DNA of 64,000 nt from Pseudomonas sp. MWU13-2105 (GTDB lineage Bacteria > Pseudomonadota > Gammaproteobacteria > Pseudomonadales > Pseudomonadaceae). Position 1 is the first letter of the stretch. Each line of letters starts with the position of its first letter. Location of the stretch: positions 50,783-114,782 of the forward strand of contig NZ_JALLIY010000025.1 in the NCBI RefSeq assembly GCF_023242315.1. Reading direction: 5' to 3'. Position numbers and translations under genes: made by a program. Of the stretch, positions 34,911 to 43,141 are shown piece after piece. The notes under the pieces are model-generated. The model was not told the origin of the DNA and searched no databases. It was given only the letters and a program-made list of their open reading frames with translations.

Positions 34911-36065
34911 ATGTTGTTGCCCATTCTGCTGTTGTCAGCCGCCGGATTTACCGTGCTGACGACGGAATTCGTCATTGTCGGCCTGTTGCCGTCGATTTCC
35001 CGCGACCTTGACATCAGCATTCCCCAGGCGGGCCTGCTGGTGACGTTGTTCGCCTTTACCGTCGCCGCATTCGGGCCCTTCCTGACCGCGTACTTTTCGC
35101 GTTTCGAGCGTCGGCGCCTGTTCATCAGCATCCTGGTGATGTTTGGCCTGGCCAACAGCCTGGCGGCGCTGGCGCCGAATATCGGCGTGATGGCCGTCGC
35201 CCGCTTGCTGCCGGCCCTGGGGCTGCCGGTATTCTGGGCCCTGGCCAGTGAAACGGCGGTGGACATCGTCGGCCCTGACTACGCCGGGCGTGCGATCGAA
35301 AAAATCGGTTTCGGGATTGTCTGTGCGACAGTGTTCGGCATTCCCGTGGGCACCTTGATCTCCGACGCCTGGGGCTGGCGCAGTGCCTTTGCGATCCTGG
35401 CGCTGGTGGCCCTGGTCAAGGCCTTGCTGCTCTGGCGTTACCTGCCGGCCACGCGCCTGCACCTGGAACAGGTGTCCTTGCGCTCACAGTTCGGCGTCCT
35501 GCGTCGTCCGCTGATGATCGGCCATGTGCTGCTGTCGATCCTGGTGTTCTGCGGTATGTTCACCGCCTACACCTATCTGGCGGATATCCTCGAGCGCCTG
35601 GCCGGTTTCAACGGTACGGTGGTCGGCTGGTGCCTGATGGGCTTCGGTGCGGTGGGGCTGATCGGCAACTCCCTGGGCGGACGCATGGTCGATCGCCATC
35701 CGCTGATCGCTTCGATGGTGTTTTGCGCCTTCATGATCGGCGGCATGGTGGCCCTGGTGCCGAGCATTCACTCGACCCTTGGCCTGGCGGTCGCCATGGG
35801 CGTCTGGGGCGTGACCCAGGCGGCGCTGTTCCTGGTCAGCCATGTCCGTCTGATGAAGGTCGCACCCCATGCGCCGGCCTTCGCGGCGTCGCTGAATATC
35901 GCCGGGGCCAACCTGGGGATTGGCCTGGGCGCGCTGGTGGGCGGGCGGGTGATCGACAACCTGGGCCTGGGCAGCCTCGGTTTCGCTGCCGCCGGTTTTA
36001 TCCTGCTGTCGATCCTGCTGGCGCTGGTGTTGATGAGCGCCAAAGCCCGTACGGTCAGTGCTTAA
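34911..36065 (+). CDS. MFS transporter (AraJ/YdhP/arabinose efflux-like)
   Basis: 384 residues, 12 helices. Typical DHA1 features: TEFVIVGLLPSISRDLDIS in helix 1, motif-A-like AYFSRFERRRLFI and the long helix-5 GIPVGTLISDAWGWRSAF. Such proteins export sugars, drugs or purine derivatives; substrate unknown. GGAGTG precedes the ATG. Its last four bases overlap the convergent nhaR gene. Confidence 0.88.
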   Translation: MLLPILLLSAAGFTVLTTEFVIVGLLPSISRDLDISIPQAGLLVTLFAFTVAAFGPFLTAYFSRFERRRLFISILVMFGLANSLAALAPNIGVMAVARLLPALGLPVFWALASETAVDIVGPDYAGRAIEKIGFGIVCATVFGIPVGTLISDAWGWRSAFAILALVALVKALLLWRYLPATRLHLEQVSLRSQFGVLRRPLMIGHVLLSILVFCGMFTAYTYLADILERLAGFNGTVVGWCLMGFGAVGLIGNSLGGRMVDRHPLIASMVFCAFMIGGMVALVPSIHSTLGLAVAMGVWGVTQAALFLVSHVRLMKVAPHAPAFAASLNIAGANLGIGLGALVGGRVIDNLGLGSLGFAAAGFILLSILLALVLMSAKARTVSA

Positions 36066-36967
36066 CCTTCCTGCGTGGTAAACAGCTCGCGGCGAGCGCC
36101 CTCGGTGATGGCGACAATACCGGGGTGCTTGACCTTGCGTTCCACCGAGATCGCATAGAACGACTCGCTCACCGCCTCTGTCTGGCCGATCAGTTCGACC
36201 CCGTACTGCCGGCACACCTCCTCGGCGATCACGCTCGGCGCGATGAAAATCCCGCTGCCGGATTGACCGAATGCCTGCATCAGGGCGCTGTCATCGAACT
36301 CGCCGACAATCCTCGGGTGCAACTGCTGTTCGGCGAACCAGCGCAGGAGCCGGCTGCGGACCATGCTTTCCTGTCCGGGGATCAGCAGCGGGGCACCATG
36401 CAGGCAACGCGGAAAATCATCGGCATGGCGCGCCGCCAGTGCGGTCGTGGCGAAAAAACTGATTCCGCATTCCCCCAGTTTCTGGCTATAACCCTTGATG
36501 TCCAGATGGCTGGGCATGGGGCTGTCGGAAATCACCAGGTCCAGGCGTTGGATCGCCAGGTCGGCGAGCAGGCGTTCGAGCTTGTCTTCGCGGCAGGTGA
36601 TGCGGATCGGCTCATCCAGCTCCATGGTCGGTGCGATCAGGCGGTAGACGATGGATTTGGGCAGCACATCCGCGACCCCGACCCGCAGCAGCCGCTGCTG
36701 TTCGTTCGGCTGGGTGCGCAACATGGCTTCCAGTTCGTTGCCCAATTGGAACATCTGCTCGGCATAGGGGAGGGTCTGGCGACCGGCCTCGGTCAGTTCC
36801 AACTGCCGCCCGACCTTGCGAAACAGCTCCACGCCGAAGGTTTGTTCCAACAGGCTGATCTGCCCGCTGATGGTTTGCGGCGTCAGGTTCAACTGCTCGC
36901 AGGCCCTGACGATACTACCGGTCCTGGCCACGACCCAGAAATAGTGCAACTGGCGATAATTGAGCAT
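36062..36967 (-). CDS. nhaR: LysR-family regulator NhaR
   Basis: 301 residues. The N terminus MLNYRQLHYFWVVARTGSIV with LNLTPQTISGQISLLEQ is the characteristic NhaR form, and residues throughout (LLRVGVADVLPKSIVYRLI) match. NhaR responds to sodium and alkaline pH and activates nhaA in E. coli; here no nhaA is adjacent. It is divergent from a TerC-family gene, which may be a target. Confidence 0.88.
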   Translation of the reverse strand: MLNYRQLHYFWVVARTGSIVRACEQLNLTPQTISGQISLLEQTFGVELFRKVGRQLELTEAGRQTLPYAEQMFQLGNELEAMLRTQPNEQQRLLRVGVADVLPKSIVYRLIAPTMELDEPIRITCREDKLERLLADLAIQRLDLVISDSPMPSHLDIKGYSQKLGECGISFFATTALAARHADDFPRCLHGAPLLIPGQESMVRSRLLRWFAEQQLHPRIVGEFDDSALMQAFGQSGSGIFIAPSVIAEEVCRQYGVELIGQTEAVSESFYAISVERKVKHPGIVAITEGARRELFTTQEG

Positions 36968-37104
36968 CGGACGCTATTCAGTTCGTAAAAGCCGAAGTAT
37001 AGCGCTTAAAAATACGAATTTTCCTGAAGTATCTGCTTCCCTAGAATGCTGCGCTATCGGTGAGCCAGGACGTGGCCACCTTACCCCTGAATCAGGATTG
37101 AACC
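36968..37104. promoter_or_regulatory. nhaR/TerC divergent promoter region
   Basis: The 137-base gap should hold both promoters. TAGAAT at 37042-37047 is a candidate -10 for the TerC gene; the -35 17 bases upstream is weak. I looked for a yybP-ykoY manganese riboswitch, common before TerC genes, and did not see one. Confidence 0.4.
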
Positions 37105-37854
37105 ATGGAATACCTGTTGCAACTCGCCGTCAGCCCCACCGCCTGGATTGCCCTGGCGACGCTGATCGTCATGGAAATCGTGCTGGGCATCGACAACCTG
37201 ATCTTCATCTCGATCCTGACCAACAAGCTGCCGGCGCAGTTTCGCACCAAGGCCCGGCGCATCGGCATCGGCATGGCCCTGATCCTGCGCCTGGGCTTGT
37301 TGGGCACCATCGCCTATATCGTCAAGCTCACCGCGCCGGTGATCGAGGTGTTCGGCCAGGCGTTCTCCTGGAAGGACATGATCCTGATCGCCGGTGGCCT
37401 GTTCCTGGTGTGGAAGGCCACCACCGAGATTCATCACAGCATGGACCCCGAGGCCAAGGCGGCCGAAGACAGTACGGCCGGTATATCCCTGGGTTTCGCG
37501 GCGGCGATCGGTCAGATCCTGATGCTCGATATGGTTTTTTCCATCGACAGCATCATCACCGCCGTGGGCATGACCGAGCACCTGCCGATCATGGTGGTCG
37601 CGGTGGTGGTGGCGGTACTGGTGATGCTGCTGGCATCCGAGCCGCTGGCGAAGTTCATCAACGATAATCCGACGGTGGTGATGCTGGCCCTGGGTTTCCT
37701 GATCATGATCGGCATGACCTTGATTGCCGAAGGCTTCGGCGCCCATGTGCCCAAGGGCTATGTCTACGCGGCCATGACCTTCTCCGCGGTGATCGAAGGT
37801 TTGAACATGCTGGCCCGGCGTGCTCGGCACAGGCGTCAGGCTGCGCAAGGCTGA
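37105..37854 (+). CDS. TerC-family integral membrane protein
   Basis: 249 residues, about seven membrane helices. The conserved acidic motifs EIVLGIDNLIFI near the start and LDMVFSIDSIITAVGM in the middle are diagnostic of TerC, implicated in metal (manganese) export. EGFGAHVPKGYVYAAM is also typical. Divergent from nhaR. Good ATG with weak Shine-Dalgarno. Confidence 0.92.
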   Translation: MEYLLQLAVSPTAWIALATLIVMEIVLGIDNLIFISILTNKLPAQFRTKARRIGIGMALILRLGLLGTIAYIVKLTAPVIEVFGQAFSWKDMILIAGGLFLVWKATTEIHHSMDPEAKAAEDSTAGISLGFAAAIGQILMLDMVFSIDSIITAVGMTEHLPIMVVAVVVAVLVMLLASEPLAKFINDNPTVVMLALGFLIMIGMTLIAEGFGAHVPKGYVYAAMTFSAVIEGLNMLARRARHRRQAAQG

Positions 37855-37870
37855 TAGCAGTCGTAACTAT

Positions 37871-37902
37871 AAAAAGGCCGCCTGGATCCAGGCGGCCGTT
37901 CT
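37871..37902. terminator. Bidirectional terminator
   Basis: A perfect 11-bp stem (GGCCGCCTGGA / TCCAGGCGGCC, 37876-37897) has five A on its left and TTCTCGTT on its right, serving the convergent TerC gene and the small minus-strand gene. Confidence 0.85.
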
Positions 37903-37915
37903 CGTTAAACGCTCA

Positions 37916-38083
37916 TCAGTGGACAGTGGCGGCGCGGGCCTGGGGTTGTTCGCTGGCTGTGGGTTGCGCGGGCAGGGCAGGGTGGTGATGCCGCCGGGAG
38001 ATTCTCAGCACTCCCCATAACATGGCTGCCGCGACGGTCAGCCAGCCGAGCACCAGCAGTGCAACGATCGCTACAAGGCTCAT
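37916..38083 (-). CDS. Small single-pass membrane protein
   Basis: 55 residues. A hydrophobic helix (residues 2-25) is followed by SRRHHHP and a Pro/Ala/Gln tail. A strong GGAGG lies seven bases before the ATG at 38083 and a terminator follows the stop, both supporting a real small gene. No function assigned. Confidence 0.7.
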   Translation of the reverse strand: MSLVAIVALLVLGWLTVAAAMLWGVLRISRRHHHPALPAQPTASEQPQARAATVH

Positions 38084-38308
38084 CAGTGCCTCCTTCGCCC
38101 GTTCGGGCTCACTCACTTCGTCTTTCCAGGTTCAGTCTAGACGTTGCTGTGTTTCAGTCCATTGACCAAAGGTCGCGTGGGGTCAGTCATTTCGCTCTAT
38201 CGCGTCAGGCAATCTGCAACGAAAGGCTATACCCCCGTTCACCCGCGACCTATGATCAGGGACCCTGCCAGGTGTTGAACGGCCTGGCGATTGACCAAGA
38301 GAGTGAAG

Positions 38309-38995
38309 ATGTTCAAGGGATCAACAGGTTTGCAAATGGTAGCGGGGCGGCGCTTGTGGCTGGTGGGCGCCTTGTTGCTCGGATTGGGCGGTTGTGCCAG
38401 CGGTGTTGCGCCAGATGTCCAGCGCCTGCCGGAGCGGGTTGAGCTCAATGCGGTGCCGTTCTTCCGTGGCGAGGCCTATCAAGGCGGCACCATGGCCCTG
38501 GCCACCATGCTGTCGCAGCAAAGTGTCAGCGTGACCCCGGGATTGCTGGAGAAACCGCTGAAGTTGCCGGGGGCCGAGGAGGGTCTTGAGCGCAACATGC
38601 AGGTCCTGGCCCGTGAGTACGGCATGGTGGTGTATCCGCTGGACCCTGAGTTGTCGGCGTTGCTGGCCCAGGTGGCGGCCGGCTATCCGGTCATGGTGCG
38701 GTTCAGCGAGGGCCGGGTCTGGTCGACCCCACGCTATGCGGTGCTGGTCGGTTACAACCGAACCAAACAGACCGTACTGTTGCGCTCGGGCATGAGTCCG
38801 CGGACGCCGATGAAGTTCAGCGCCTTTGCTTCGGCCTGGAAGGATGCCGGTAGTTGGGCGGTGCTGATCCAGGCGCCGACGCAATTGCCGGCCCAGGTCG
38901 ACCGGCAGCGCTGGCTGAAAGCCGCCAGCGACCTGGCCCAGGCCGGCCAGGAGCAAGCGGCGGCCCAGGCGACGAAGACCTTGGCCGGGCACTGA
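38309..38995 (+). CDS. C39-peptidase-like lipoprotein, catalytic residues replaced
   Basis: 228 residues. A type II signal peptide has lipobox LGGC with C29 lipidated. The fold matches bacterial C39-like cysteine-peptidase lipoproteins (VPFF..EAYQ..ALATML, then YPVMVRF, YAVLVGYN). In relatives the nucleophile sits in Y-Q-C-G-P; here it is Y-Q-G59-G60-T61. The His that normally precedes YAVLVGY is R142. Thus it should be a pseudoprotease. The start at 38309 follows AGAGAG; an upstream in-frame ATG at 38291 is possible. Confidence 0.8.
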   Translation: MFKGSTGLQMVAGRRLWLVGALLLGLGGCASGVAPDVQRLPERVELNAVPFFRGEAYQGGTMALATMLSQQSVSVTPGLLEKPLKLPGAEEGLERNMQVLAREYGMVVYPLDPELSALLAQVAAGYPVMVRFSEGRVWSTPRYAVLVGYNRTKQTVLLRSGMSPRTPMKFSAFASAWKDAGSWAVLIQAPTQLPAQVDRQRWLKAASDLAQAGQEQAAAQATKTLAGH

Positions 38996-39023
38996 TGGCC
39001 GTAGTTGCCACAAGCGGCGGCGT

Positions 39024-40307
39024 TTAGATCCCCAGCTTGTCCCGCAAGGTGTAATACCAGGCTCCGAGGGCGGTGAACGGCGTGCGCAGCAACTGGCCGC
39101 CGGGGAACGGGTAGTGCGGCAGGTCGGCAAAGGCGTCGAAGCGCTCGGCCTGGCCGCGCAGGGCCTCGGCCAGCACCTTGCCGGCCAGGTGGGTGTAGGT
39201 CACGCCATGACCGCTGCAGCCCTGGGAGTAGTAGATATTGTCCCCCAGGCGCCCGACCTGCGGCAGGCGCGACAACGTCAGCAGGAAGTTGCCGGTCCAG
39301 GCGTAGTCGATCTTCACGTCCTTGAGCTGCGGAAAGGCCTTGAGCATTTTCGGCCGGATGATCGCTTCGATATTGGCCGGGTCCCGCGCGCCATACACCA
39401 CACCGCCGCCGAAGATCAGGCGCTTGTCGCCGGAAAGACGGTAGTAGTCCAGCAGGTAGTTGCAGTCCTCGACGCAGTAGTCCTGGGGCAGCAGCGACTT
39501 CGCCAGTGCGTCGCTCAGCGGCTCGGTGGTGATCACCTGGGTGCCGCAGGGCATCGACTTGGCCGACAGCTCCGGCACCAGGTTGCCCAGGTAGGCGTTG
39601 CCGGCAACGATGATGAACTTGGCCCTGACCTTGCCCTGCGGGGTATGCACCACGGGGTTGGCGCCACGTTCGATACGTACCGCTGGTGACTGTTCGTAGA
39701 TCGTCCCGCCCAGCGACTCGACCGCGGCCGCTTCGCCCAGCGCCAGGTTCAGCGGATGAATATGGCCGCCGCTCATGTCGAGCATGCCGCCCAGGTATTG
39801 GTCGCAGCCGACCACTTCACCAATGCGTCGCTCGTCCAGCAGTTCGAGCTGGGTATGGCCGTAGCGCTCCCAGAGCTTTTTCTGCGATTCGAGATGGCCC
39901 ATCTGCTTCTTGGTAATAGCCGCGAATACGCCGCCGTCCTTGAGGTCGCATTGGATATTGTACTTGGCTACTCGCTCGCGAATGATCCGGCCGCCTTCGA
40001 AGGCCATCTGCCCGAGCAACTGTGCCTGTTTAGGGCCGACGCTGCGTTCGATGACATCGATGTCGCGGCTGTAGCTGTTGACGATCTGCCCGCCGTTGCG
40101 GCCCGACGCGCCGAAACCGACCTTGGCGGCCTCCAGTACCGTGACCCGGAAACCGTTCTCCAGCAGGAACAGTGCGCTGGACAGCCCGGTATAGCCGGCG
40201 CCGATCACGCACACATCGGTCTCGACGTCATCCTGCAAGGCGGGGCGTTGAGGAACCGGATTCGCCGAAGCGGCGTAATAGGACTGGGGGTAGGGAGTGT
40301 TCGCCAT
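39024..40307 (-). CDS. FAD-dependent amine oxidoreductase (PuuB/DadA-like)
   Basis: 427 residues. The dinucleotide motif VCVIGAGYTGLSSALFL near residue 33 is followed by GFGASGRNGGQIVNS, typical of gamma-glutamylputrescine oxidase (PuuB/OrdL) enzymes. The C-terminal GCSGHGVTYTHLAGKVLAEA block is also characteristic. It probably oxidises an N-substituted amine such as gamma-glutamylputrescine to the aldehyde with H2O2 release. Pseudomonas carries several paralogues, so the exact substrate is uncertain. Confidence 0.88.
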   Translation of the reverse strand: MANTPYPQSYYAASANPVPQRPALQDDVETDVCVIGAGYTGLSSALFLLENGFRVTVLEAAKVGFGASGRNGGQIVNSYSRDIDVIERSVGPKQAQLLGQMAFEGGRIIRERVAKYNIQCDLKDGGVFAAITKKQMGHLESQKKLWERYGHTQLELLDERRIGEVVGCDQYLGGMLDMSGGHIHPLNLALGEAAAVESLGGTIYEQSPAVRIERGANPVVHTPQGKVRAKFIIVAGNAYLGNLVPELSAKSMPCGTQVITTEPLSDALAKSLLPQDYCVEDCNYLLDYYRLSGDKRLIFGGGVVYGARDPANIEAIIRPKMLKAFPQLKDVKIDYAWTGNFLLTLSRLPQVGRLGDNIYYSQGCSGHGVTYTHLAGKVLAEALRGQAERFDAFADLPHYPFPGGQLLRTPFTALGAWYYTLRDKLGI

Positions 40308-40452
40308 CCTGCAACCTCTGTTTTATATTTTTTACGAGTGGCCTGATCCTACCTCAGATGAAATACCCCCGCCAGCCACCCGGGGAAAAAGCCGGTTTGT
40401 CGGGGATTCAGTAAAAAATACGCGTATTCAAAGGGTTAGAGAAATAAAGAGG

Positions 40453-40480
40453 TTGACAGCTTTGAGAAAATCCGCAAAAT
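40453..40480 (+). promoter_or_regulatory. Promoter of first tRNA-Val cassette
   Basis: TTGACA at 40453-40458 and CAAAAT at 40475-40480, 16 bases apart, sit 14 bases before the tRNA. Confidence 0.75.
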
Positions 40481-40493
40481 GGCGCCCCACAGC

Positions 40494-40570
40494 AGGCACG
40501 TAGCTCAGTTGGTTAGAGCACCACCTTGACATGGTGGGGGTCGTTGGTTCGAGTCCAATCGCGCCTACCA
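40494..40570 (+). tRNA. tRNA-Val (GAC)
   Basis: 77 bases ending with encoded CCA. Cloverleaf elements: acceptor AGGCACG / CGCGCCT, D-arm GCTC-AGTTGGTTA-GAGC, anticodon loop CTTGACATG with anticodon GAC, T-arm with TTCGAGT. The fifth acceptor pair is A:C rather than G:C in both copies. A sigma70 promoter precedes it and a terminator follows. Confidence 0.95.
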
Positions 40571-40600
40571 AACAAAATCCGCTCTGCTGGGCGGTCAGAA

Positions 40601-40629
40601 AGGGTCAACCGAGAGGTTGGCCCTTTTTT
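40601..40629 (+). terminator. Terminator of first tRNA-Val
   Basis: AGGGTCAACC-GAGA-GGTTGGCCCT hairpin with six T after the stem. Confidence 0.9.
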
Positions 40630-40690
40630 CGTTTTCCGGGTGTTCACTAAAAAATACGCATATTCATAGGCTTAGCGGAAAGAAAAGGGG

Positions 40691-40718
40691 TTGACAGCCT
40701 TTCGGAAATCCGTAGAAT
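40691..40718 (+). promoter_or_regulatory. Promoter of second tRNA-Val cassette
   Basis: TTGACA at 40691-40696 and TAGAAT at 40713-40718, 16 bases apart; closer to consensus than the first copy. Confidence 0.85.
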
Positions 40719-40731
40719 GCCGCCTCACAGC

Positions 40732-40808
40732 AGGCACGTAGCTCAGTTGGTTAGAGCACCACCTTGACATGGTGGGGGTCGTTGGTTCGAGTCCAATCGC
40801 GCCTACCA
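40732..40808 (+). tRNA. tRNA-Val (GAC), second copy
   Basis: Identical to the first copy over 77 bases, including the A:C acceptor pair. It lies exactly 238 bases downstream and has its own promoter and terminator. Confidence 0.95.
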
Positions 40809-40837
40809 AACAAAATCCGCTCTGCTGGGCGGTCTAG

Positions 40838-40867
40838 AGGGGTCTACAGAGATGTAGACCCCTTTTT
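40838..40867 (+). terminator. Terminator of second tRNA-Val
   Basis: AGGGGTCTACA-GAGA-TGTAGACCCCT perfect stem with a five-T run. The stem sequence differs from terminator 1 while loop GAGA is the same. Confidence 0.9.
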
Positions 40868-40918
40868 GCTTTCCGCGATGTGCAAGATTGTTGCACAGCC
40901 ACCACCTCAAAACGCCAG

Positions 40919-41602
40919 TCAGGTGCCTACTTCCAAGGCGAAATCCGCGGGATCGAACCGATCTCTCGTGTCCATCCGAATATTGCGCAGGTTCACTGTT
41001 TCCAGGTGCGACGCGTATAGAAGCTGCGAAAAGTAGCTGATCAGGATGGAGCGACGGCGGGTGCCGATTGCGTTCAGGCTGCCCGCATGCACCAGGTCGA
41101 CATCAAACACCAGGATGTCCCCCGCGGAGCCTGAAAGCTGCACGGACCGGGACTCGTCATTGAAGTCGAACGGCGGCTCTCCCTGCCCGGGGCGATGGCT
41201 GCCGGGGACGATACGCGTCGCGCCGTTCTCGGGGCCATAATCGTCGAAATAAGCCAGGGCACCCACGATGTCGCCGGGCCGTTGGGCCGACAAGTCGCGG
41301 TGCAACTGCTGATGACCGCCACCTGCAAGGGGCTCGCGACCTTCCACTTGCGAAAGGAAGAACCGTTCTCCGATCAACTCACCCACCACCGCCAGCAGCT
41401 CGGGCAGGCGACACACAGCCTGAACCTTGGGATCCAGGTCCAGCAGCGAATGACGGCAGTCCATGCCTCGCGGTACTGGCCATTGCTCCGACGACTTCAC
41501 GCCCGCGTCGAACGCGCTGCGAAGGTCACCCAGCCACGCGGCCGGGATTGCTCGGCGAAGCAGCACATAGCCATCTCGATGGAGTTGCTCGCGGTCAGTC
41601 AT
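40919..41602 (-). CDS. Phytanoyl-CoA dioxygenase (PhyH) family protein
   Basis: 227 residues. The Fe(II)/2-oxoglutarate facial triad is visible: H101-x-D103 (HRD) and distal H172 (LVHAGS), with 2-oxoglutarate-binding Arg candidates in RRR at 182-184. The ENGATRIVPGSH segment is typical of the PhyH family. It hydroxylates an unknown small molecule. GAGGAAACC precedes the ATG at 41602; a nine-residue upstream extension is possible. Transcribed toward the tRNA genes. Confidence 0.9.
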   Translation of the reverse strand: MTDREQLHRDGYVLLRRAIPAAWLGDLRSAFDAGVKSSEQWPVPRGMDCRHSLLDLDPKVQAVCRLPELLAVVGELIGERFFLSQVEGREPLAGGGHQQLHRDLSAQRPGDIVGALAYFDDYGPENGATRIVPGSHRPGQGEPPFDFNDESRSVQLSGSAGDILVFDVDLVHAGSLNAIGTRRRSILISYFSQLLYASHLETVNLRNIRMDTRDRFDPADFALEVGT

Positions 41603-41923
41603 GGTTTCCTCAACTCCCTTGGCCTCCACGCGTCTTGCCGAGCGCTCCGGAGCCGGGCAAAAAACCTCGGCAATGTCGGCCCTTGTTGCGTTCGGATGGG
41701 CTCCACGATAGCAGAGCAGGGCGTTTGCGAGGAGCGAGGAGTCCGACCTTGGGCGATCCGCGGCGCTTTTGAAATACCATCAAACATTCGCTCGGTTGAC
41801 CGCTTTCCATATTTTCAGAAAAGTCGACCCCAAGGCATGGGTCTTTTATTCACCCATCAATGGACTTCAGGTGGTGGACATCGGGGTAGACGCGGTCTGC
41901 TACGTTTTGCGCAAGGATGCGGC
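41603..41923. other. Intergenic region, no gene seen
   Basis: Divergent space between the PhyH-like gene and small membrane genes. A perfect inverted repeat ATGGGT / ACCCAT lies at 41838-41858. An 82-codon frame on the plus strand from 41769 lacks a ribosome site and overlaps the real gene at 41924, so I do not call it. Confidence 0.4.
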
Positions 41924-42127
41924 ATGGACAATAAAACAATTCGCTGGGTGGCTGACTCGATGGTTGGCTTGGGGGCTGGAGCGGCGATCACCGGTTTTTC
42001 GACTTTGTACCTTTTGACCGGGGGCGCAACTCCCGAAATGCTGCTGTTGAGTGCCACGTTGTTCGTCACCAGCCTTTTTTGTTTTGTCTTCTCTTACGTG
42101 TGTGCGGTACAGGAGGTGGAGCAATGA
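41924..42127 (+). CDS. Small membrane protein (two helices)
   Basis: 67 residues. Two hydrophobic helices (about 11-31 and 38-60). AAGGAT precedes the ATG at 41924. The stop overlaps the next gene start as ATGA, a strong sign of a translated pair. No family recognised. Confidence 0.65.
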   Translation: MDNKTIRWVADSMVGLGAGAAITGFSTLYLLTGGATPEMLLLSATLFVTSLFCFVFSYVCAVQEVEQ

Positions 42128-42390
42128 AAGTCACAGTCATTCTGCTTTGGGTAGCCGGTATCGTGCTGTTGATGGCCGTTGCCTTTTGTCGCGGCCGCAA
42201 GCGTGGGGTTTCCAATAAGCAGTCCCTGCCATCCGATCGCGAGCTGCTTGATCGGGCCACGAGCGAGTTACAGGCACTCAGGGCGGAAGTCCACCAGCTT
42301 GGCAGGCAAATTGAAGAGCTGCCGGAAATGACTTCCATGAGCTCCGCAAGTGCAGGTTTGAAGCCGCATACCTTGGGTTCAAAGCTCTGA
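42124..42390 (+). CDS. Small membrane-anchored coiled-coil protein
   Basis: 88 residues. One N-terminal membrane helix (2-20) is followed by basic residues and a helical stretch (RELLDRATSELQALRAEVHQLGRQ) likely forming a coiled coil. It overlaps the previous gene by four bases, so both are probably made together. Function unknown. Confidence 0.65.
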   Translation: MKVTVILLWVAGIVLLMAVAFCRGRKRGVSNKQSLPSDRELLDRATSELQALRAEVHQLGRQIEELPEMTSMSSASAGLKPHTLGSKL

Positions 42391-42517
42391 TTCCTGCTCC
42401 TGCTCTGGTCGATATTCATAGACTCGCGGACAATGCGCTCATGGGTGCTGAACGCCCAGGTGCTCACTATTGAGCGAGCTTTTCTTTCCGGGGTGTTTCG
42501 CTTGCATCGGGGTATCA

Positions 42518-43057
42518 ATGGTACGGTTACTGGCAGTCTCCGGGAGCCTTCGGGCTGCGTCTTCAAACGCCTCGCTACTTCGCGCTGCGGAGCGGCTCAG
42601 CCTCGAAGGGATGTCGATCCAGCAATATCTGGAGGTGGGGCAGTTGCCGCATTTCGATCCGGACCTGGCGGACAACCCTCCGGCGATCGTTGTGGCGCTA
42701 CGTGAACTGATTGGTCGGACAGATGGCATCCTGATTTCCTGCCCCGAATATGCACGCGGTATCCCGGGTTCGTTCAAGAATGCGCTGGATTGGCTCGTCG
42801 CCAGCCACGAATTTCCCGGCAAGCCGGTGGCGCTGTTCAATGCATCGCCGCGGGCGAGTCATGCGCAGGCGGCGCTCAGGTTGGTGCTGGAAACGATGTC
42901 AGCCAATATCGTCGAACCAGCTTCGATTACCGTGAATCTGCTGGCCAAAGAGCTGGATGAAATCAGCATCGCGGCAGACCCACAGGTTCGCCAACAAATC
43001 GTTTCCGCCCTGGAGGCATTCAAGGGCTGGATCGATGAACAAGCCCGGCTCCGATAG
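42518..43057 (+). CDS. NADPH-dependent FMN reductase family protein
   Basis: 179 residues, standard for the flavodoxin-like FMN_red family. GSLRAASSN (residues 8-16) binds the FMN phosphate and CPEYARGIPGSFKNALDWL is the second diagnostic block. It reduces FMN or quinones, or chromate and azo compounds, using NAD(P)H. The start at 42518 was chosen because homology begins there; an upstream ATG would add 16 residues. Confidence 0.92.
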   Translation: MVRLLAVSGSLRAASSNASLLRAAERLSLEGMSIQQYLEVGQLPHFDPDLADNPPAIVVALRELIGRTDGILISCPEYARGIPGSFKNALDWLVASHEFPGKPVALFNASPRASHAQAALRLVLETMSANIVEPASITVNLLAKELDEISIAADPQVRQQIVSALEAFKGWIDEQARLR

Positions 43058-43073
43058 GCGTCGTTTGATGAGC

Positions 43074-43139
43074 CGGTGAGCTGGCGCCGCCGCGATGCCC
43101 GTCATTCTTGACGTCCATCGCGAACAGGCTTGCTCCTGC
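43074..43139. repeat. Degenerate REP element
   Basis: On the minus strand, TGCAGGAGCAAGCCTGTTCG followed by CGATG is a REP half-site; a degraded inverted partner lies near 43074-43096. It sits between the convergent FMN reductase and prohibitin genes. Confidence 0.7.
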
Positions 43140-43141
43140 AA

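Larger units (their letters stand above)
40408..40834. repeat. Tandem duplication of tRNA-Val cassette (238-base period)
   Basis: Each unit contains an AAAAAATACGC-TATTCA motif, TTGACA promoter, tRNA-Val and the shared post-tRNA sequence AACAAAATCCGCTCTGCTGG. Promoter spacers and terminators have diverged while the tRNAs remained identical, indicating an old duplication maintained by conversion or selection. Confidence 0.85.

Noticed and set aside
36968..37104. yybP-ykoY manganese riboswitch before the TerC gene
   Set aside because: The leader is only 137 bases shared with divergent nhaR, and the conserved loop sequences and pairing arms were not found.
40494..40808. tRNA-Val genes as integration site of a genomic island
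   Set aside because: No integrase, partial tRNA repeats or att-like copy appear in the flanks; the tandem copies are a local duplication.
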